Shown here one piece after another: positions 46,229 through 56,337 of a stretch of 64,000 nucleotides of DNA. The notes below the pieces were generated by a model. The model was not told the DNA's origin, made no database searches, and saw nothing but the letters and a program-made list of their open reading frames with translations. Position 1 is the first letter of the stretch. Each line of letters starts with the position of its first letter. Both the position numbers and the translations under genes were made by a program. This DNA comes from Sinomonas cellulolyticus (GTDB taxonomy: Bacteria; Actinomycetota; Actinomycetes; Actinomycetales; Micrococcaceae), in NCBI RefSeq assembly GCF_014656475.1, contig NZ_BNCM01000001.1, forward strand, positions 1-64,000, given 5' to 3'.

Positions 46229-47312
46229 GCCGTCGCTCGTGGCGAGCCAGGAGGAGCCGGAGGAGCGCGCCGTCGAGGCCGCGCTGCGGCCCAAGTTCCT
46301 CGACGAGTTCGTGGGGCAGGCCCGGGTCCGTCGGCAGCTCTCGCTCGTGCTCGAGGCGAGCAGGCTCCGCGGGAGGACCGCGGACCATGTGCTCCTCTCG
46401 GGACCCCCGGGCCTCGGCAAGACCACCCTCGCGATGATCATCGCGGGGGAGATGAACGCCCCGCTGAGGATCTCTTCTGGACCGGCGATCCAGCACGCGG
46501 GCGACCTTGCTGCCATCCTGTCCTCGCTGTCCGAGGGCGAGGTCCTCTTCCTCGACGAGATCCACCGGATGTCGCGGCCTGCCGAGGAGATGCTCTACAT
46601 GGCCATGGAGGACTTCCGGGTGGACATCGTGGTGGGCAAGGGAGCCGGCGCCACCGCGATTCCGCTCGACCTGCCGCCCTTCACCCTCGTCGGGGCTACG
46701 ACAAGGGCCGGCCTCCTGCCGGGCCCACTGCGCGACAGGTTCGGGTTCACTGGCCATCTCGAGTTCTACTCGGTCGAGGAGCTCGAACTCGTCCTGAGGC
46801 GCTCGGCGGCCTTGTTGGATCTCCGCGTCACCTCGGCTGGCTTCACGGAGGTGGCCGGCAGGTCCCGCGGCACCCCCCGCATTGCGAACCGCCTCCTCCG
46901 GCGCGTGCGCGACTGGGCGCTCGTGCACGGGACCGAGCAGATCGATGCCCGTGCGGCGGGTGCCGCCCTGGACATGTACGAGGTCGACGCGAGAGGGCTG
47001 GACCGGCTCGACCGGTCAGTCCTCATAGCCCTCACGACGAAGTTCGGCGGAGGGCCGGTAGGCCTCTCGACGCTCGCCATCGCCGTGGGGGAGGAGCCTG
47101 AGACCGTCGAGACAGTCGCGGAGCCGTACCTTGTCCGCGAGGGTCTCATGGGCAGGACTCCGCGCGGACGGATTGCCACGCCTCTCGCGTTCTCGCACCT
47201 CGGGCTCGCGGTCCCGCCCGATGCTCCCTTTGCGGCCGCAGGCTCGGAGTTCGCTGAGAGCGCAACTCTCTTCGGCCCGGGATCGGACGAGGACGCCGGT
47301 TCGTTGGACTGA
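46221..47312 (+). CDS. ruvB: Holliday junction branch-migration ATPase RuvB
   Basis: A 363-residue AAA+ motor with [18 protein letters not shown], Walker [12 protein letters not shown], Walker B LFLDEIHR, sensor [18 protein letters not shown] and a C-terminal winged helix ([20 protein letters not shown]). The GTG at 46221 lies inside the ruvA end. The last 35 residues are a variable tail. Confidence 0.97.
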   Translation: MAEPSLVASQEEPEERAVEAALRPKFLDEFVGQARVRRQLSLVLEASRLRGRTADHVLLSGPPGLGKTTLAMIIAGEMNAPLRISSGPAIQHAGDLAAILSSLSEGEVLFLDEIHRMSRPAEEMLYMAMEDFRVDIVVGKGAGATAIPLDLPPFTLVGATTRAGLLPGPLRDRFGFTGHLEFYSVEELELVLRRSAALLDLRVTSAGFTEVAGRSRGTPRIANRLLRRVRDWALVHGTEQIDARAAGAALDMYEVDARGLDRLDRSVLIALTTKFGGGPVGLSTLAIAVGEEPETVETVAEPYLVREGLMGRTPRGRIATPLAFSHLGLAVPPDAPFAAAGSEFAESATLFGPGSDEDAGSLD

Positions 47313-47335
47313 GCGCCGCGTTAGGCATGAGCCAC

Positions 47336-47341
47336 TACACT
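47336..47341 (+). promoter_or_regulatory. Candidate -10 for yajC-secD-secF
   Basis: TACACT lies 93 nt before the yajC start. Confidence 0.35.
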
Positions 47342-47434
47342 GAAAGACATGCTTCCCGCTGAGGCGGGACACCACGCTGTGCCCGGGACCGCCCTGGCCG
47401 GTTCCCGTGCCCACACACACAGATTGGACCTCGC

Positions 47435-47932
47435 ATGGACCTGATGACCGTCCTCCTGTTGGCCGTCTTCGCCTTCTTCATCTTCACGATGTTCAGGCGG
47501 AACAAGAAGGCCCAGCAGCAGCAGAAGGAGATGCAGTCCCAGTTCGCGCCGGGCGTGGAGGTCATGACGAGCTTCGGGCTGTTCGGCAGGATCGTCTCCG
47601 TCGATGACGCCGAGAACAAGGTTGTCCTCGAGCTCAGCCCGGGGAACTTCGCCACCGTGCACCGTCAGGCCGTCACCAAGGTTGTCGAGCCCACGGCCGC
47701 CGCCGGCGCAACCGCCGATCCGACCCTCGGCGCGGAGCCGACCCTTGGCGCGGAGCCGGCCTTCGGCAGCGAAGCGCCCCACGCGGACGGCGTGGCACCG
47801 GGAGCCGGCGGCGCGTCGTCGTCGGGCGTCTCGCTGGGCAAGGCCGACTCCCCGGCGCCGCAGGAGCAGCTTGCCGAGACTCCCGAGGAGACGCTGCGGC
47901 GTCTCAACGACGAGGGCAAGAGCGGAAAGTAA
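47435..47932 (+). CDS. yajC: Preprotein translocase subunit YajC
   Basis: A 165-residue protein with one N-terminal TM helix (MTVLLLAVFAFFIFTMF), a basic stop-transfer RRNKKAQQQQKEM, the conserved FAPGVEVMTSFGLFGRIVSV beta domain, and a longer than usual acidic, Ala/Pro-rich tail containing the short repeats PTLGAEPTLGAEP. It associates with SecDF. A hairpin separates it from secD. Confidence 0.93.
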   Translation: MDLMTVLLLAVFAFFIFTMFRRNKKAQQQQKEMQSQFAPGVEVMTSFGLFGRIVSVDDAENKVVLELSPGNFATVHRQAVTKVVEPTAAAGATADPTLGAEPTLGAEPAFGSEAPHADGVAPGAGGASSSGVSLGKADSPAPQEQLAETPEETLRRLNDEGKSGK

Positions 47933-47943
47933 GTCCGACCACC

Positions 47944-47968
47944 GCCGCCCGGCCTCTGGCCGGGCGGC
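47944..47968 (+). terminator. Stem-loop between yajC and secD
   Basis: GCCGCCCGGCC and GGCCGGGCGGC form a perfect 11 bp stem with loop TCT, 12 nt after the yajC stop. It may lower read-through into secD or act as an mRNA processing or stability element. Confidence 0.55.
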
Positions 47969-48007
47969 CCCGCGCCATCAGGCGCCGTCCACGATCGAAG
48001 GACCACC

Positions 48008-49777
48008 ATGGCACGATCCCGCATGCGGCCGGGACTCAAGACACTCATCTCCCTCGGCGTCATCCTCCTCGCCCTCGCCGGCATCCTCGGCGGCGGGGTG
48101 ATCGCGGGCAAAGCCTCGTGGGCGCCCAAGCTGGCCCTCGACCTTGAGGGCGGCACGGAGATGATCCTCTCCCCGAAGGTCTCCGACGGATCCCAGATCA
48201 ACCAGGACCAGCTCAACCAGGCGGTCGAGATCATCCGCCAGCGCGTGGACGGGTCGGGCGTCTCCGAGGCGGAGATCAGCACCCAGTCGGGGCGCAACGT
48301 CGTGGTGAGCCTTCCGGGGACTCCCTCCGCCGAGACCCGCCAGCTCATCCAGGCCTCGGCGGACATGAACTTCCGTCCCGTCCTCGTGGTGGGCGACCCC
48401 GCGGCGGTGCCGCAGGACCAGCGGCTCACGGACGACAAGCTTCCCAAGCCCACGGCCGCCCCGACGAACGCGAGCGACAGCAACTGGATCACGGCGGACG
48501 TGTACAAGCAGTACGAGGCGCTCGACTGCACCCAGCCCCAGCCGGAGAAGTCGGAGCGCTCGGACCCGGCGAAGCCGCTCGTCACGTGCGAGCCAGCCGA
48601 CGGCGCCCGGCCCGCGGCCAAATACATCCTGGGGCCGGTCGAGATCCCCGGGACCGACATCTCGGGCTCTACCTTCCAGCTGCAGCAGGGCCAGCAGGGC
48701 GCGGTCACCAACGAGTGGGCCGTCAACATCCAGTTCAACGGCGACGGCACCCAGAAGTTCAAGGCCGTCACCACCCGGCTCAACGGCTTCTACGCCGCGA
48801 ACCAGAACGACCCGAAGGCCCAGTTCGCGATCGTCCTGGACGACAAGGTGCTCTCGGCGCCGCGCACCCTCGCGGTGATCACCGACGGCCGTCCCCAGAT
48901 CACGGGCAACTTCACGCAGCAGAGCGCCCAGGCCCTGTCAGACCAGCTGCGCTACGGCGCGCTGCCGATCAGCTTCGAGATCCAGAGCGAGCAGCAGATC
49001 TCGGCGACCCTCGGCACCCAGCAGCTCGAGATGGGCCTGCTGGCAGGCGGCATCGGCCTCCTGCTCGTCGTCATCTACTCGCTGTTCCAGTACCGTGCGC
49101 TCGGCTTCGTCACGATCGCCTCGCTCGTGGTGGCGGGGGCGCTGACCTACCTTGCGATCGCCATCCTCGGGTGGACGCAGAACTACCGCCTCTCCCTCGC
49201 CGGCGTGGCGGGCCTGATCGTGGCCATCGGCCAGACGGCCGACTCGTTCATCGTGTACTTCGAGCGCATCCGCGACGAACTCCGTGAGGGCAGGGGGCTC
49301 GTCTCCGCGGTCGAGAACGGATGGAAGCGCGCCAAGCGGACCGTGCTCGCGTCGAAGGCCGTCAACCTCCTCGCCTCCGTCGTGCTGTACTTCGTCGCCG
49401 TGGGCAACGTGCGCGGATTCGCGTTCACGCTTGGCCTCACCGCGATTGCGGACCTCATCGTCGTGTTCATCTTCACGCACCCGACCCTCCAGCTGCTGGC
49501 CCGCACCCGCTTCTTCGGGGAAGGCCACCGGTTCTCCGGCCTCGATCCAGCCCGCCTCGGTGCCGTTCCGCTGTATCGGGGCGCGGGACGCCTCCGCGAG
49601 GCATCCGAAGCCGCCAAGGCCAACCGGAAGCCCAAGAATGCTGCGGCCGCGGGCGAGGCCAGCCGTCGCATGACCATCGCCGAGCGCCGCGCGGCCGAGA
49701 TGCAGAAGCAGTCTGAGATGTCTTCCGCCGCGGGGCGGTCCAACCGGGCGCAGGGCAACTCGGGGGAGGAGAACTGA
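48008..49777 (+). CDS. secD: Protein translocase subunit SecD
   Basis: A 589-residue membrane protein with TM1 near residues 10-30, the conserved LALDLEGGTEMILSP, a large exported domain (with IIRQRVDGSGVSEAEI) and five C-terminal TM helices starting near GLLAGGIGLLLVVIYSLFQY, with the conserved AGVAGLIVAIGQTADSFIVY. It uses the proton gradient to aid export. Its stop overlaps the secF start by one base. A basic cytoplasmic tail follows the last helix. Confidence 0.96.
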   Translation: MARSRMRPGLKTLISLGVILLALAGILGGGVIAGKASWAPKLALDLEGGTEMILSPKVSDGSQINQDQLNQAVEIIRQRVDGSGVSEAEISTQSGRNVVVSLPGTPSAETRQLIQASADMNFRPVLVVGDPAAVPQDQRLTDDKLPKPTAAPTNASDSNWITADVYKQYEALDCTQPQPEKSERSDPAKPLVTCEPADGARPAAKYILGPVEIPGTDISGSTFQLQQGQQGAVTNEWAVNIQFNGDGTQKFKAVTTRLNGFYAANQNDPKAQFAIVLDDKVLSAPRTLAVITDGRPQITGNFTQQSAQALSDQLRYGALPISFEIQSEQQISATLGTQQLEMGLLAGGIGLLLVVIYSLFQYRALGFVTIASLVVAGALTYLAIAILGWTQNYRLSLAGVAGLIVAIGQTADSFIVYFERIRDELREGRGLVSAVENGWKRAKRTVLASKAVNLLASVVLYFVAVGNVRGFAFTLGLTAIADLIVVFIFTHPTLQLLARTRFFGEGHRFSGLDPARLGAVPLYRGAGRLREASEAAKANRKPKNAAAAGEASRRMTIAERRAAEMQKQSEMSSAAGRSNRAQGNSGEEN

Positions 49778-50772
49778 TGGCGAACTTCTTCGCTCGCTTC
49801 GGCAATGAGCTCTATGCGGGAAAGCGGTCCTACCCGTTCGTGGAGCGCAAGAGGCTCTGGCTTGGCATTGCAGGGGTGCTCACCCTCGTGTCGATCCTCA
49901 TCCCGCTCCTCGCCGGCGGCTTCAACCTCGGGATCGAGTTCCGCGGCGGGAGCGAGTTCCGGGTCTCCGACGCGGTCTCGACGGACATCCATCTGGGCGA
50001 GCAGGCCGTGGACGCCGTGGCTCCGGGCACCCAGCCCCGCGTGAGCAACATCGCGCCCGGAGCGATGCGCGTCCAGACCGAGAAGCTCTCCGACTCACAG
50101 ACGCTCGAGGTCAAGGACAAGCTCGCCTCCGCCTATGGGGTCGCACCAGACCACGTCACCTCCTCGTTCGTCGGCCCGACGTGGGGGGCCGACGTGTCCC
50201 AGCAGGCGCTCCTCGGCTTTGTGATCTTCGTGGTCCTCGCGGCCGTCCTGATGGCCCTGTACTTCCGTACATGGAAGATGTCGCTCTCGGCGCTCACCGG
50301 GATGCTCGTCACGATGATCGTCACGGCCGGCGTGTACGCGGCCAGTGGATTCGAAGTGACCCCCTCGGCGATCATCGGCTTCCTTACCATCCTGAGCTAC
50401 TCCCTGTACGACACGGTGGTGGTGTTCGACAAGATCCGTGAGAACACCGCAGACGTCACGTCGTCGACCCGCCGGACCTTCGCCGAGGAGGTCAACCTTG
50501 CCGTCAACCAGACGCTCGTGCGCTCGATCAACACGATGATGGTGGCTGTGCTCCCCGTGGCTGCGATCCTGTTCATCGGCGCAGGCCTGCTGGGCGCCGG
50601 GACCCTGCGCGACCTCTCGCTGGCGCTCTTCGTCGGTATCCTGATCGGTACTGCCGCCACGCTCTTCATCGCTGCGCCGATGTACGCGTGGCTGCGCGAG
50701 CGAGAGCCGGCACTCGTCAAGCAGGCAGAGAAGGTGCATGCTCGTCGGTCGAGCGCGAACGCGGGCGTCTGA
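49777..50772 (+). CDS. secF: Protein translocase subunit SecF
   Basis: A 331-residue partner of SecD with TM1 near residues 27-47, FNLGIEFRGGSEFRV, and a six-helix RND-like core including IIGFLTILSYSLYDTVVVFD and VNQTLVRSINTMMVAVLPVA. Translationally coupled to secD (TGATG). The relA gene follows after 33 bp. Confidence 0.96.
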   Translation: MANFFARFGNELYAGKRSYPFVERKRLWLGIAGVLTLVSILIPLLAGGFNLGIEFRGGSEFRVSDAVSTDIHLGEQAVDAVAPGTQPRVSNIAPGAMRVQTEKLSDSQTLEVKDKLASAYGVAPDHVTSSFVGPTWGADVSQQALLGFVIFVVLAAVLMALYFRTWKMSLSALTGMLVTMIVTAGVYAASGFEVTPSAIIGFLTILSYSLYDTVVVFDKIRENTADVTSSTRRTFAEEVNLAVNQTLVRSINTMMVAVLPVAAILFIGAGLLGAGTLRDLSLALFVGILIGTAATLFIAAPMYAWLREREPALVKQAEKVHARRSSANAGV

Positions 50773-50788
50773 GCCCAGCAGCGGGGCA

Positions 50789-50794
50789 TACACT
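50789..50794 (+). promoter_or_regulatory. Candidate -10 for rel, nearly leaderless
   Basis: TACACT lies 11 nt before the GTG at 50806, in the 33 bp after secF. Confidence 0.4.
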
Positions 50795-50805
50795 GAGGGA
50801 ATCCC

Positions 50806-53265
50806 GTGAAGGATCCCGGTCCAGGAGTGGAGGTGCCCTCAGTGGTGGAGCGTCCGACGTCGTCCCCGGCGCAGTCCGGCGCGCCCGGCGCCGCGGCGAG
50901 CGGCACCGGGGGCACGACGTCGCCGGTTGAGCGCACGCCTGCCCGCGCCGCTGATGCGAAGCCGGCCGCGCCCACGCAGCCGAGCAACAGCCTCCTGGAG
51001 AGGCCGACGCTGGGGCGCAGGGACTGGTCCTTCAGCCGGCTGGCACGGCTGACGGGGCGAGGTCCCAGCGCGCACTCTCCGATCCTCGAGCCGCTCCTGC
51101 GCACTGTGCGGGCCAACAACCCGCGGGAGGACTTCGACCTCATCCAGCGCGCGTACGAGGTGGCGGAGCGCAGCCACCAGGGACAGAAGCGCAAGAGCGG
51201 CGACCCCTACATCACACACCCGGTCGCGGTCGCCACCATCCTCGCCGAGCTCGGCATGAGCGGCACTACCCTTGCCGCCGCACTCCTCCACGACACCGTC
51301 GAGGACACGTCCTACACGCTGGACCAGCTCAGGAAGGACTTCGGCCCTGAGGTCGCGATGCTCGTGGACGGGGTCACGAAGCTCGACAAGGTGCAGTTCG
51401 GCGAGGCGGCGCAGTCCGAGACGGTGCGCAAGATGGTCGTGGCGATGGCCAAGGACATCCGTGTCCTGGTCATCAAGCTCGCCGACCGGCTGCACAACGC
51501 ACGGACGTGGCGGTTCGTCTCCCCGGAGTCCTCGGCGCGCAAGGCCCGGGAGACGCTCGAGATCTTCGCGCCGCTGGCCCACCGGCTCGGCATGAACACC
51601 ATCAAGTGGGAGCTCGAGGACCTCTCGTTCGCCGCGCTCTATCCGAAGGTGTACGAGGAGATCGTGCGGATGGTGGGCGCGCGCACCCCGGAGCGTGAGA
51701 AGCAGCTCTCGGTGATCCGGACGCAGATCGCCGACGACCTGCGCGCGGCCAAGATCAAGGCCGAGATCACGGGGCGCCCCAAGCACTACTACTCGATCTA
51801 CCAGAAGATGATCGTCCGCCAGAAGGAATTCGACGACATCAACGACTTGATGGGCGTGCGCGTCCTCGTGGACACGGTCCGGGACTGCTACGCCGTGCTC
51901 GGCACACTCCACGCCCGCTGGAACCCCCTGCCGGGGCGTTTCAAGGACTACATCGCGATGCCGAAGTTCAACATGTACCAGTCGCTGCACACTACGGTGA
52001 TCGGCCCGGGCGGCAAGCCGGTGGAGATCCAGATCCGGACGCACGACATGCACCGTCGCGCCGAGTACGGTGTCGCGGCGCACTGGAAGTACAAGGACCA
52101 GCCGGGGGCCCAGAGCCACAGCCCGAGCGGCAAGGCCTCCGAGATGGGGTGGCTCCGCTCCCTCGTGGACTGGCAGCAGGAGACGTCGGACCCGGGGGAG
52201 TTCCTCGACTCTCTCCGCTTCGAGATCAATGCGAAGGAAGTCTTCGTCTTCACGCCCAAGGGTGAGGTCATGGCTCTGCCGGCGGGGTCGACCCCGGTCG
52301 ACTTCGCCTACGCGGTCCATACGGAGGTGGGCCACCGCACGATCGGCGCGCGCGTCAATGGCAAGCTCGTCCCGCTCAACAGCGAGCTGAACCATGGAGA
52401 CTGGGTCGAGATCTTCACCTCGAAGGCCGAAGGTGCGGGCCCCAGCCAGGACTGGCAGCACTTCGTCAAGAGTGCCCGCGCGCGCAACAAGATCCGCCAG
52501 TGGTTCTCGAAGGAGCGCCGCGAGGAGGCCATCGACAAGGGCAAGGAACTGCTCACGCGCGCCATGCGGAAGCAGAACCTGCCCCTGCAGCGTCTTCTGA
52601 GCCACGATGCGCTGCTCGCGGTTGCCCAGGAATTCCGCTACACCGACATCTCCGGACTCTACGCGGGTATCGGGGACGGGCACGCCTCGGCCCAGTCTGT
52701 GGTCGAGAAGCTCGTGGACAGCCTCGGAGGTGCTGCGGGTGCCGCGGAAGACATCGCTGAGACCATAGCTCCGACCAAGGGCAGCGTTCCCCCGCGGTAC
52801 TCGAACTCGGGGGTCATCGTGAAGGGCGTGGGGGACGTCTGGGTGAAGCTCGCCCGGTGCTGCACGCCGGTTCCGCCGGACCCGATCGTGGGGTTCGTCA
52901 CAAGAGGCTCAGGAGTCTCCGTCCACCGGACTGACTGCACGAACATCGCCACGCTGCGCTCGGAACCCGACCGCATGGTCGACGTCGAGTGGGCGCCGAC
53001 GCAGTCGAGCGTCTTCCTCGTCGAGATCCAGGTGGAGGCGCTCGATCGCAAGAGCCTGCTCTCGGACGTCACCCGGGTGCTCTCGGAGAACCACGTGAAC
53101 ATCCTCTCCGCCCACGTGCACACCTCGACCGATCGCCTCGCCGTCTCCCGCTTCGCCTTCGAAATGGGAGACCCGAAGTACCTGAGCCACGTGCTCAGTG
53201 CCGTGCGCCGCATTGACGGCGTCTTCGACGTCTACCGCACCACCGGCAACCGCCGCCGCACCTGA
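50806..53265 (+). CDS. rel: Bifunctional (p)ppGpp synthetase/hydrolase (Rel)
   Basis: An 819-residue stringent-response enzyme. Order: a Pro/Ala/Ser-rich N-terminal extension of about 85 residues, HD hydrolase domain with [11 protein letters not shown] and HDTVED (162-167), synthetase domain with [12 protein letters not shown] and [20 protein letters not shown] domain ([20 protein letters not shown]), helical and zinc-finger-like region ([18 protein letters not shown]) and C-terminal ACT domain. Both activities should be intact. If the GTG at 50806 is wrong, a later start would shorten only the extension. Confidence 0.96.
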   Translation: MKDPGPGVEVPSVVERPTSSPAQSGAPGAAASGTGGTTSPVERTPARAADAKPAAPTQPSNSLLERPTLGRRDWSFSRLARLTGRGPSAHSPILEPLLRTVRANNPREDFDLIQRAYEVAERSHQGQKRKSGDPYITHPVAVATILAELGMSGTTLAAALLHDTVEDTSYTLDQLRKDFGPEVAMLVDGVTKLDKVQFGEAAQSETVRKMVVAMAKDIRVLVIKLADRLHNARTWRFVSPESSARKARETLEIFAPLAHRLGMNTIKWELEDLSFAALYPKVYEEIVRMVGARTPEREKQLSVIRTQIADDLRAAKIKAEITGRPKHYYSIYQKMIVRQKEFDDINDLMGVRVLVDTVRDCYAVLGTLHARWNPLPGRFKDYIAMPKFNMYQSLHTTVIGPGGKPVEIQIRTHDMHRRAEYGVAAHWKYKDQPGAQSHSPSGKASEMGWLRSLVDWQQETSDPGEFLDSLRFEINAKEVFVFTPKGEVMALPAGSTPVDFAYAVHTEVGHRTIGARVNGKLVPLNSELNHGDWVEIFTSKAEGAGPSQDWQHFVKSARARNKIRQWFSKERREEAIDKGKELLTRAMRKQNLPLQRLLSHDALLAVAQEFRYTDISGLYAGIGDGHASAQSVVEKLVDSLGGAAGAAEDIAETIAPTKGSVPPRYSNSGVIVKGVGDVWVKLARCCTPVPPDPIVGFVTRGSGVSVHRTDCTNIATLRSEPDRMVDVEWAPTQSSVFLVEIQVEALDRKSLLSDVTRVLSENHVNILSAHVHTSTDRLAVSRFAFEMGDPKYLSHVLSAVRRIDGVFDVYRTTGNRRRT

Positions 53266-53281
53266 GGCAGCCGCCCCTCAG
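53262..53281. terminator. Hairpin spanning the stop codons of rel and the convergent gene
   Basis: CTGAGG (53262-53267) pairs with CCTCAG (53276-53281), holding the TGA of rel and the TCA (stop) of the minus-strand gene. Confidence 0.4.
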
Positions 53282-53868
53282 CTGAGCCGCTCGAGGAGCC
53301 GCCGTGCGCGCTGCTTGTTCGGCTGGTTGGGGAGCGCAGCGAGCCCCCGGTCCACGAGCCCCACGCTCAGGCCAAGGGCCGGATGCGCGAGCATACGCCG
53401 GAGCACCGGGAGTGCCAGACGCTCCTCAGAGTGGAGGGAGAGGTCGAGGGCCGTCCTCAGGCCGCTCGTCACCCGCAGATCAGCGATCTCCAGGATGTCG
53501 AAGGGGCCGAAGCTCACCTCGTGCACGAGCAGCCTGTCTCCGGTCCCCAGCCGCCCTATCCTGCGCGTGCTCTCCACGAGCATGACGGGCAGCTCGGGCG
53601 GCGGAGCGCAGCCAAGGATCCAGGCGGCCGTCATCCTGCCCGCCACGGTCCGCTCCCGCACCCTGGGGGTGAGTGCGGCCGAGAGGGCGCGCGCCCGCAG
53701 CTCCGGCGTGGGCCTCGTCGCCGCCGGGACGTAGACCCGTCCGACGAGGCGGTGCAGCACCCCGTCGCTCTCCATGGCCTGGAGCTCGACGGCGGTGAAC
53801 GGGCTCCCGGCCATCAGGACCGGGGGTTCGAGGGTGGCTGAGGACGGGCGCTGCAGTGTTCCGGGCAT
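53278..53868 (-). CDS. Hypothetical protein, weakly AbiEi-antitoxin-like
   Basis: A 196-residue soluble protein. The arrangement FTAVELQAMESDGVLHRLVG, RVYVPAATRPTPELRARAL and TAAWILGCAPP recalls the N-terminal helix-turn-helix of the AbiEi-type antitoxin family common in actinobacteria, but the match is only by general pattern and no partner toxin gene is adjacent. It is convergent with rel. The ATG at 53868 was chosen; upstream codons in this frame overlap the DUF349 gene antisense. Confidence 0.6.
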   Translation of the reverse strand: MPGTLQRPSSATLEPPVLMAGSPFTAVELQAMESDGVLHRLVGRVYVPAATRPTPELRARALSAALTPRVRERTVAGRMTAAWILGCAPPPELPVMLVESTRRIGRLGTGDRLLVHEVSFGPFDILEIADLRVTSGLRTALDLSLHSEERLALPVLRRMLAHPALGLSVGLVDRGLAALPNQPNKQRARRLLERLS

Positions 53869-53903
53869 ACCGACATCATGCCGCGGCACGATGCGCCGCG
53901 TCC

Positions 53904-53928
53904 TGTGGACAGCAGGGCCTGTGGATAA
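53904..53928. promoter_or_regulatory. Pair of DnaA-box-like sites
   Basis: On the minus strand TTATCCACA (53920-53928) is a perfect canonical DnaA box, and CTGTCCACA (53904-53912) is a close relative 16 bp away. They lie in the short gap upstream of the minus-strand gene at 53278-53868. Confidence 0.45.
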
Positions 53929-53932
53929 CGGG

Positions 53933-53969
53933 CAGGGGCCCGGCCGACGTGCTGCGGTCCGGGCCCCTG
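53933..53969 (-). terminator. Terminator after the DUF349 gene
   Basis: CAGGGGCCCGG (53933-53943) and CCGGGCCCCTG (53959-53969) form a perfect 11 bp stem with a 15-nt loop, 15 nt beyond the stop of the minus-strand gene. Confidence 0.7.
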
Positions 53970-53983
53970 GGGTGCTGGAAACG

Positions 53984-55390
53984 TCAGGCGAGCTCGCCTG
54001 CCGACTTCTGGAGCGTTGCGAGCCATGCGCGGCGGGCGTCGAGCGCCTCCTGGGCCTTCGAGGCGGCGCGGGCGTCACCCTTCGACTGGGCAGCGGCCAG
54101 CTCCTCCTCCAGACCCGCGATGGAGGACTCAAGCTGGCTGAGCGCCGAGTCGGTGCGTGCCTTGGTCTCGGGATCGGTGCGGCGCCAGTTCTCGTGCTCC
54201 GCCTGGGCCACGGCGTCCTCGACCTTGCGAAGGCCAGCCTCGATGCGGCCCATGTCGGCGCGAGGGACCCGGCCGGCATCCTCCCAGCGTTCCCGGATCG
54301 ACTGCAGCGACTTCTTCGCAGCGGCAAGATCCTTCACGGGGAGGATCTGCTGCGCCTCGGCGAGCAGGGCCTCCTTGACCTTCAGGTTGGCGGTGTACTC
54401 GCGGTCCACCGCGTCGTTGGCGGCCTGGCGCGCTTCGAAGAAGACGTTCTGGGCGGCACGGAAGCGCGTCCAGAGGGCGTCGTCGTCCTTGCGGCTCGCG
54501 CGGGGCGCTGCCTTCCACTCGTCCATGAGGCGCCGGTACTCTCCGGCGGCCCAGCCCCATTCGGTCGAGGACTGCAGCGTCTCGGCCTCGGCGATGAGCT
54601 TCTCCTTGATGGACTTCGCCTGGGCATTGACGCTGTCGAGCTGGGAGAAGTACGCGCGGCGGTGGCGGTCGAACTGGGTGCGTGCGGCGCGGAACCGCTT
54701 CCAGAGGGCGTCCTCGGCCGCGCGGCCGAGCCGCAGGCCCGATTTCTGCGACGCCTTCCAGTCCTCGAAGAGCTCGTTCATCCGCGCGCCGCTGGACTTC
54801 CACTGGGTCCGTTCCGGATCCTGGCCGCTGATCTGCTCGGCCTCCGCCACGATGGCCTCGCGGCGCTCGAGCTCCTGGGCGCGGGCGGCGTCGTGCTGGG
54901 CCTTCTCTGCGGCCTCCGCGTCGGCGAGCGAGCCCTCGAGCGCGTCGAGCCGCGCTTCCGCGGCTCGCAGATCTCCGACCATCGCCCGCTCTGCGAGCTG
55001 GGAGCGCAGGTGGCCTGCGGCCTTGCGGACGTCGGCGACCGCCGCATGCGAGCTCACCCGCTGCTCGAGCAGCGAGATCTGCGCGAGGACATCCTCGAAC
55101 TTGCGGGCAAAGTAGGCCAGTGCCTCCTCGGCGGAGACGCCGGGGTACTGGCCCACCGGATGCTCTTCGCCGTCAATGGTGAGGAAGACATGGCCGTCGC
55201 CCTCGACCCGGCCCCACTTGGCGGCCTCGGTCAGGGACACGGTGGGAACAGGCGCGCTCGGCGCGACCGGCTGCACGGGTGCTGCGGCCGCGGGAGCGGC
55301 CGGTCTCGGCTTCGCCGCGAAGGCGGCGGGGGAGGGAACGGGTGCGGCCGGACGGGCCGCGGTGTCGTCGGATTTCTGACTTTCGGTCAC
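53984..55390 (-). CDS. DUF349 repeat protein
   Basis: A 468-residue, mostly helical cytoplasmic protein. Residues 1-50 are a Pro/Ala-rich tail, residues 50-85 a small beta segment (EGDGHVFLTIDGEEHPVGQY), followed by a coiled coil and then several DUF349 repeats of about 70 residues carrying W-K/W-x-R-F motifs (ALWKRFRAARTQFDRHRRAY, ALWTRFRAAQNVFFEARQAA). The repeat family has no firm biochemical role. The GTG at 55390 opens the frame with normal codon use. It lies downstream of the cyclophilin gene on the same strand, 62 bp away. Confidence 0.88.
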   Translation of the reverse strand: MTESQKSDDTAARPAAPVPSPAAFAAKPRPAAPAAAAPVQPVAPSAPVPTVSLTEAAKWGRVEGDGHVFLTIDGEEHPVGQYPGVSAEEALAYFARKFEDVLAQISLLEQRVSSHAAVADVRKAAGHLRSQLAERAMVGDLRAAEARLDALEGSLADAEAAEKAQHDAARAQELERREAIVAEAEQISGQDPERTQWKSSGARMNELFEDWKASQKSGLRLGRAAEDALWKRFRAARTQFDRHRRAYFSQLDSVNAQAKSIKEKLIAEAETLQSSTEWGWAAGEYRRLMDEWKAAPRASRKDDDALWTRFRAAQNVFFEARQAANDAVDREYTANLKVKEALLAEAQQILPVKDLAAAKKSLQSIRERWEDAGRVPRADMGRIEAGLRKVEDAVAQAEHENWRRTDPETKARTDSALSQLESSIAGLEEELAAAQSKGDARAASKAQEALDARRAWLATLQKSAGELA

Positions 55391-55452
55391 CGCTAGAACT
55401 CTTTCACTTGTGGTCTGTCTTCCGGATGGGCTCCCCTGCGGGTCAGCCCACG

Positions 55453-56241
55453 TCATTTCACCGAAAACGAGTCTATCGTGACTGGGGTCACGGGAGGCCC
55501 GTCGTTTCCGGTCTTCACGCCTGCAGCAGCGATCCCCTGGACCACGTCGAGGCCGGACGTCACCGTGCCCACGACCGTGTAGCCGCCGGCGCTGTCCGCG
55601 GGGATCGTCGTGTCCTTGTACACGATGAAGAACTCCTGGCCATTCCCGTAGGCGTTGTTCGCCGTGCGGGCCACGGCGATCGTCCCGGCCGGGTACTTGC
55701 CGTCCGTCGGGGTGTTCTCGAGCGGGCCCCACGTGTAGGAGGGGTCCGAGGTGCCGTCGGCCTTCTGCCCGCACTGCAGGAGCGCGAACGCGTCGCCCGT
55801 GGTGAGGCGGCCGCACGTGCGCCCGTTCAGGGTGCCGGTCTGGGCGAGGGATGCGAAGACGGCTGCGGCCTCCGGGGCCTTGGTGCCGTCCAGCTGGACA
55901 CCGACGGGCTTGCCGTTGAGCACGAGGTCCCCGCTGAACGTCTTGCCGGCAGCGGTCTCCGGCTTGGGGATCTCAGGCCCGTTCGTCTGCGGGGCGCTGG
56001 CGCTCGGAGTGGGAGTCGGGCTCTGGAGTCCCGCCTGCGCCGCCGCATAGTCGGCGGCGGTGGGGTTCGAGGCGAAGACCGTTCCCTGGAGCACTGCCGC
56101 GACGATCAGCGCAACAGCGCCTGCCGCGGCGGCGATCAGGTTGTCGCGGCGGCGGCGCTGCTCCTTGCCCCGGCGCAGCTCCGCCTTCGCCTCCATGAGC
56201 TGGACCCGGCGGCGTTCCTCCCGTGCGTTCCGCTTGACCAC
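55453..56241 (-). CDS. Membrane-anchored cyclophilin-type peptidyl-prolyl isomerase
   Basis: A 262-residue protein: a highly basic N-terminal cytoplasmic segment (AELRRGKEQRRRRDN), one TM helix (LIAAAAGAVALIVAAVLQ), a Pro/Thr-rich linker and an extracytoplasmic cyclophilin domain (GTIAVARTANNAYGNGQEFF, GYTVVGTVTSGLDVVQGI). It likely assists folding of exported proteins. The GTG at 56241 has GGAGGA 9 nt upstream and was preferred to an in-frame ATG at 56268. It is divergent from hisS, an arrangement typical of actinobacteria. Confidence 0.9.
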   Translation of the reverse strand: MVKRNAREERRRVQLMEAKAELRRGKEQRRRRDNLIAAAAGAVALIVAAVLQGTVFASNPTAADYAAAQAGLQSPTPTPSASAPQTNGPEIPKPETAAGKTFSGDLVLNGKPVGVQLDGTKAPEAAAVFASLAQTGTLNGRTCGRLTTGDAFALLQCGQKADGTSDPSYTWGPLENTPTDGKYPAGTIAVARTANNAYGNGQEFFIVYKDTTIPADSAGGYTVVGTVTSGLDVVQGIAAAGVKTGNDGPPVTPVTIDSFSVK

Positions 56242-56292
56242 TGGGGGAGTCCTCCTATGCTCGCGCATCCGACGGGTGCCTCATCAGGCGCA

Positions 56293-56298
56293 TAAACT
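56293..56298 (+). promoter_or_regulatory. Candidate -10 for hisS
   Basis: TAAACT lies 39 nt before the hisS ATG in the divergent intergenic region. Confidence 0.4.
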
Positions 56299-56337
56299 TG
56301 TGCAGCAGCCAGTCTACGCACAAGGAGTTTGTCCCCC

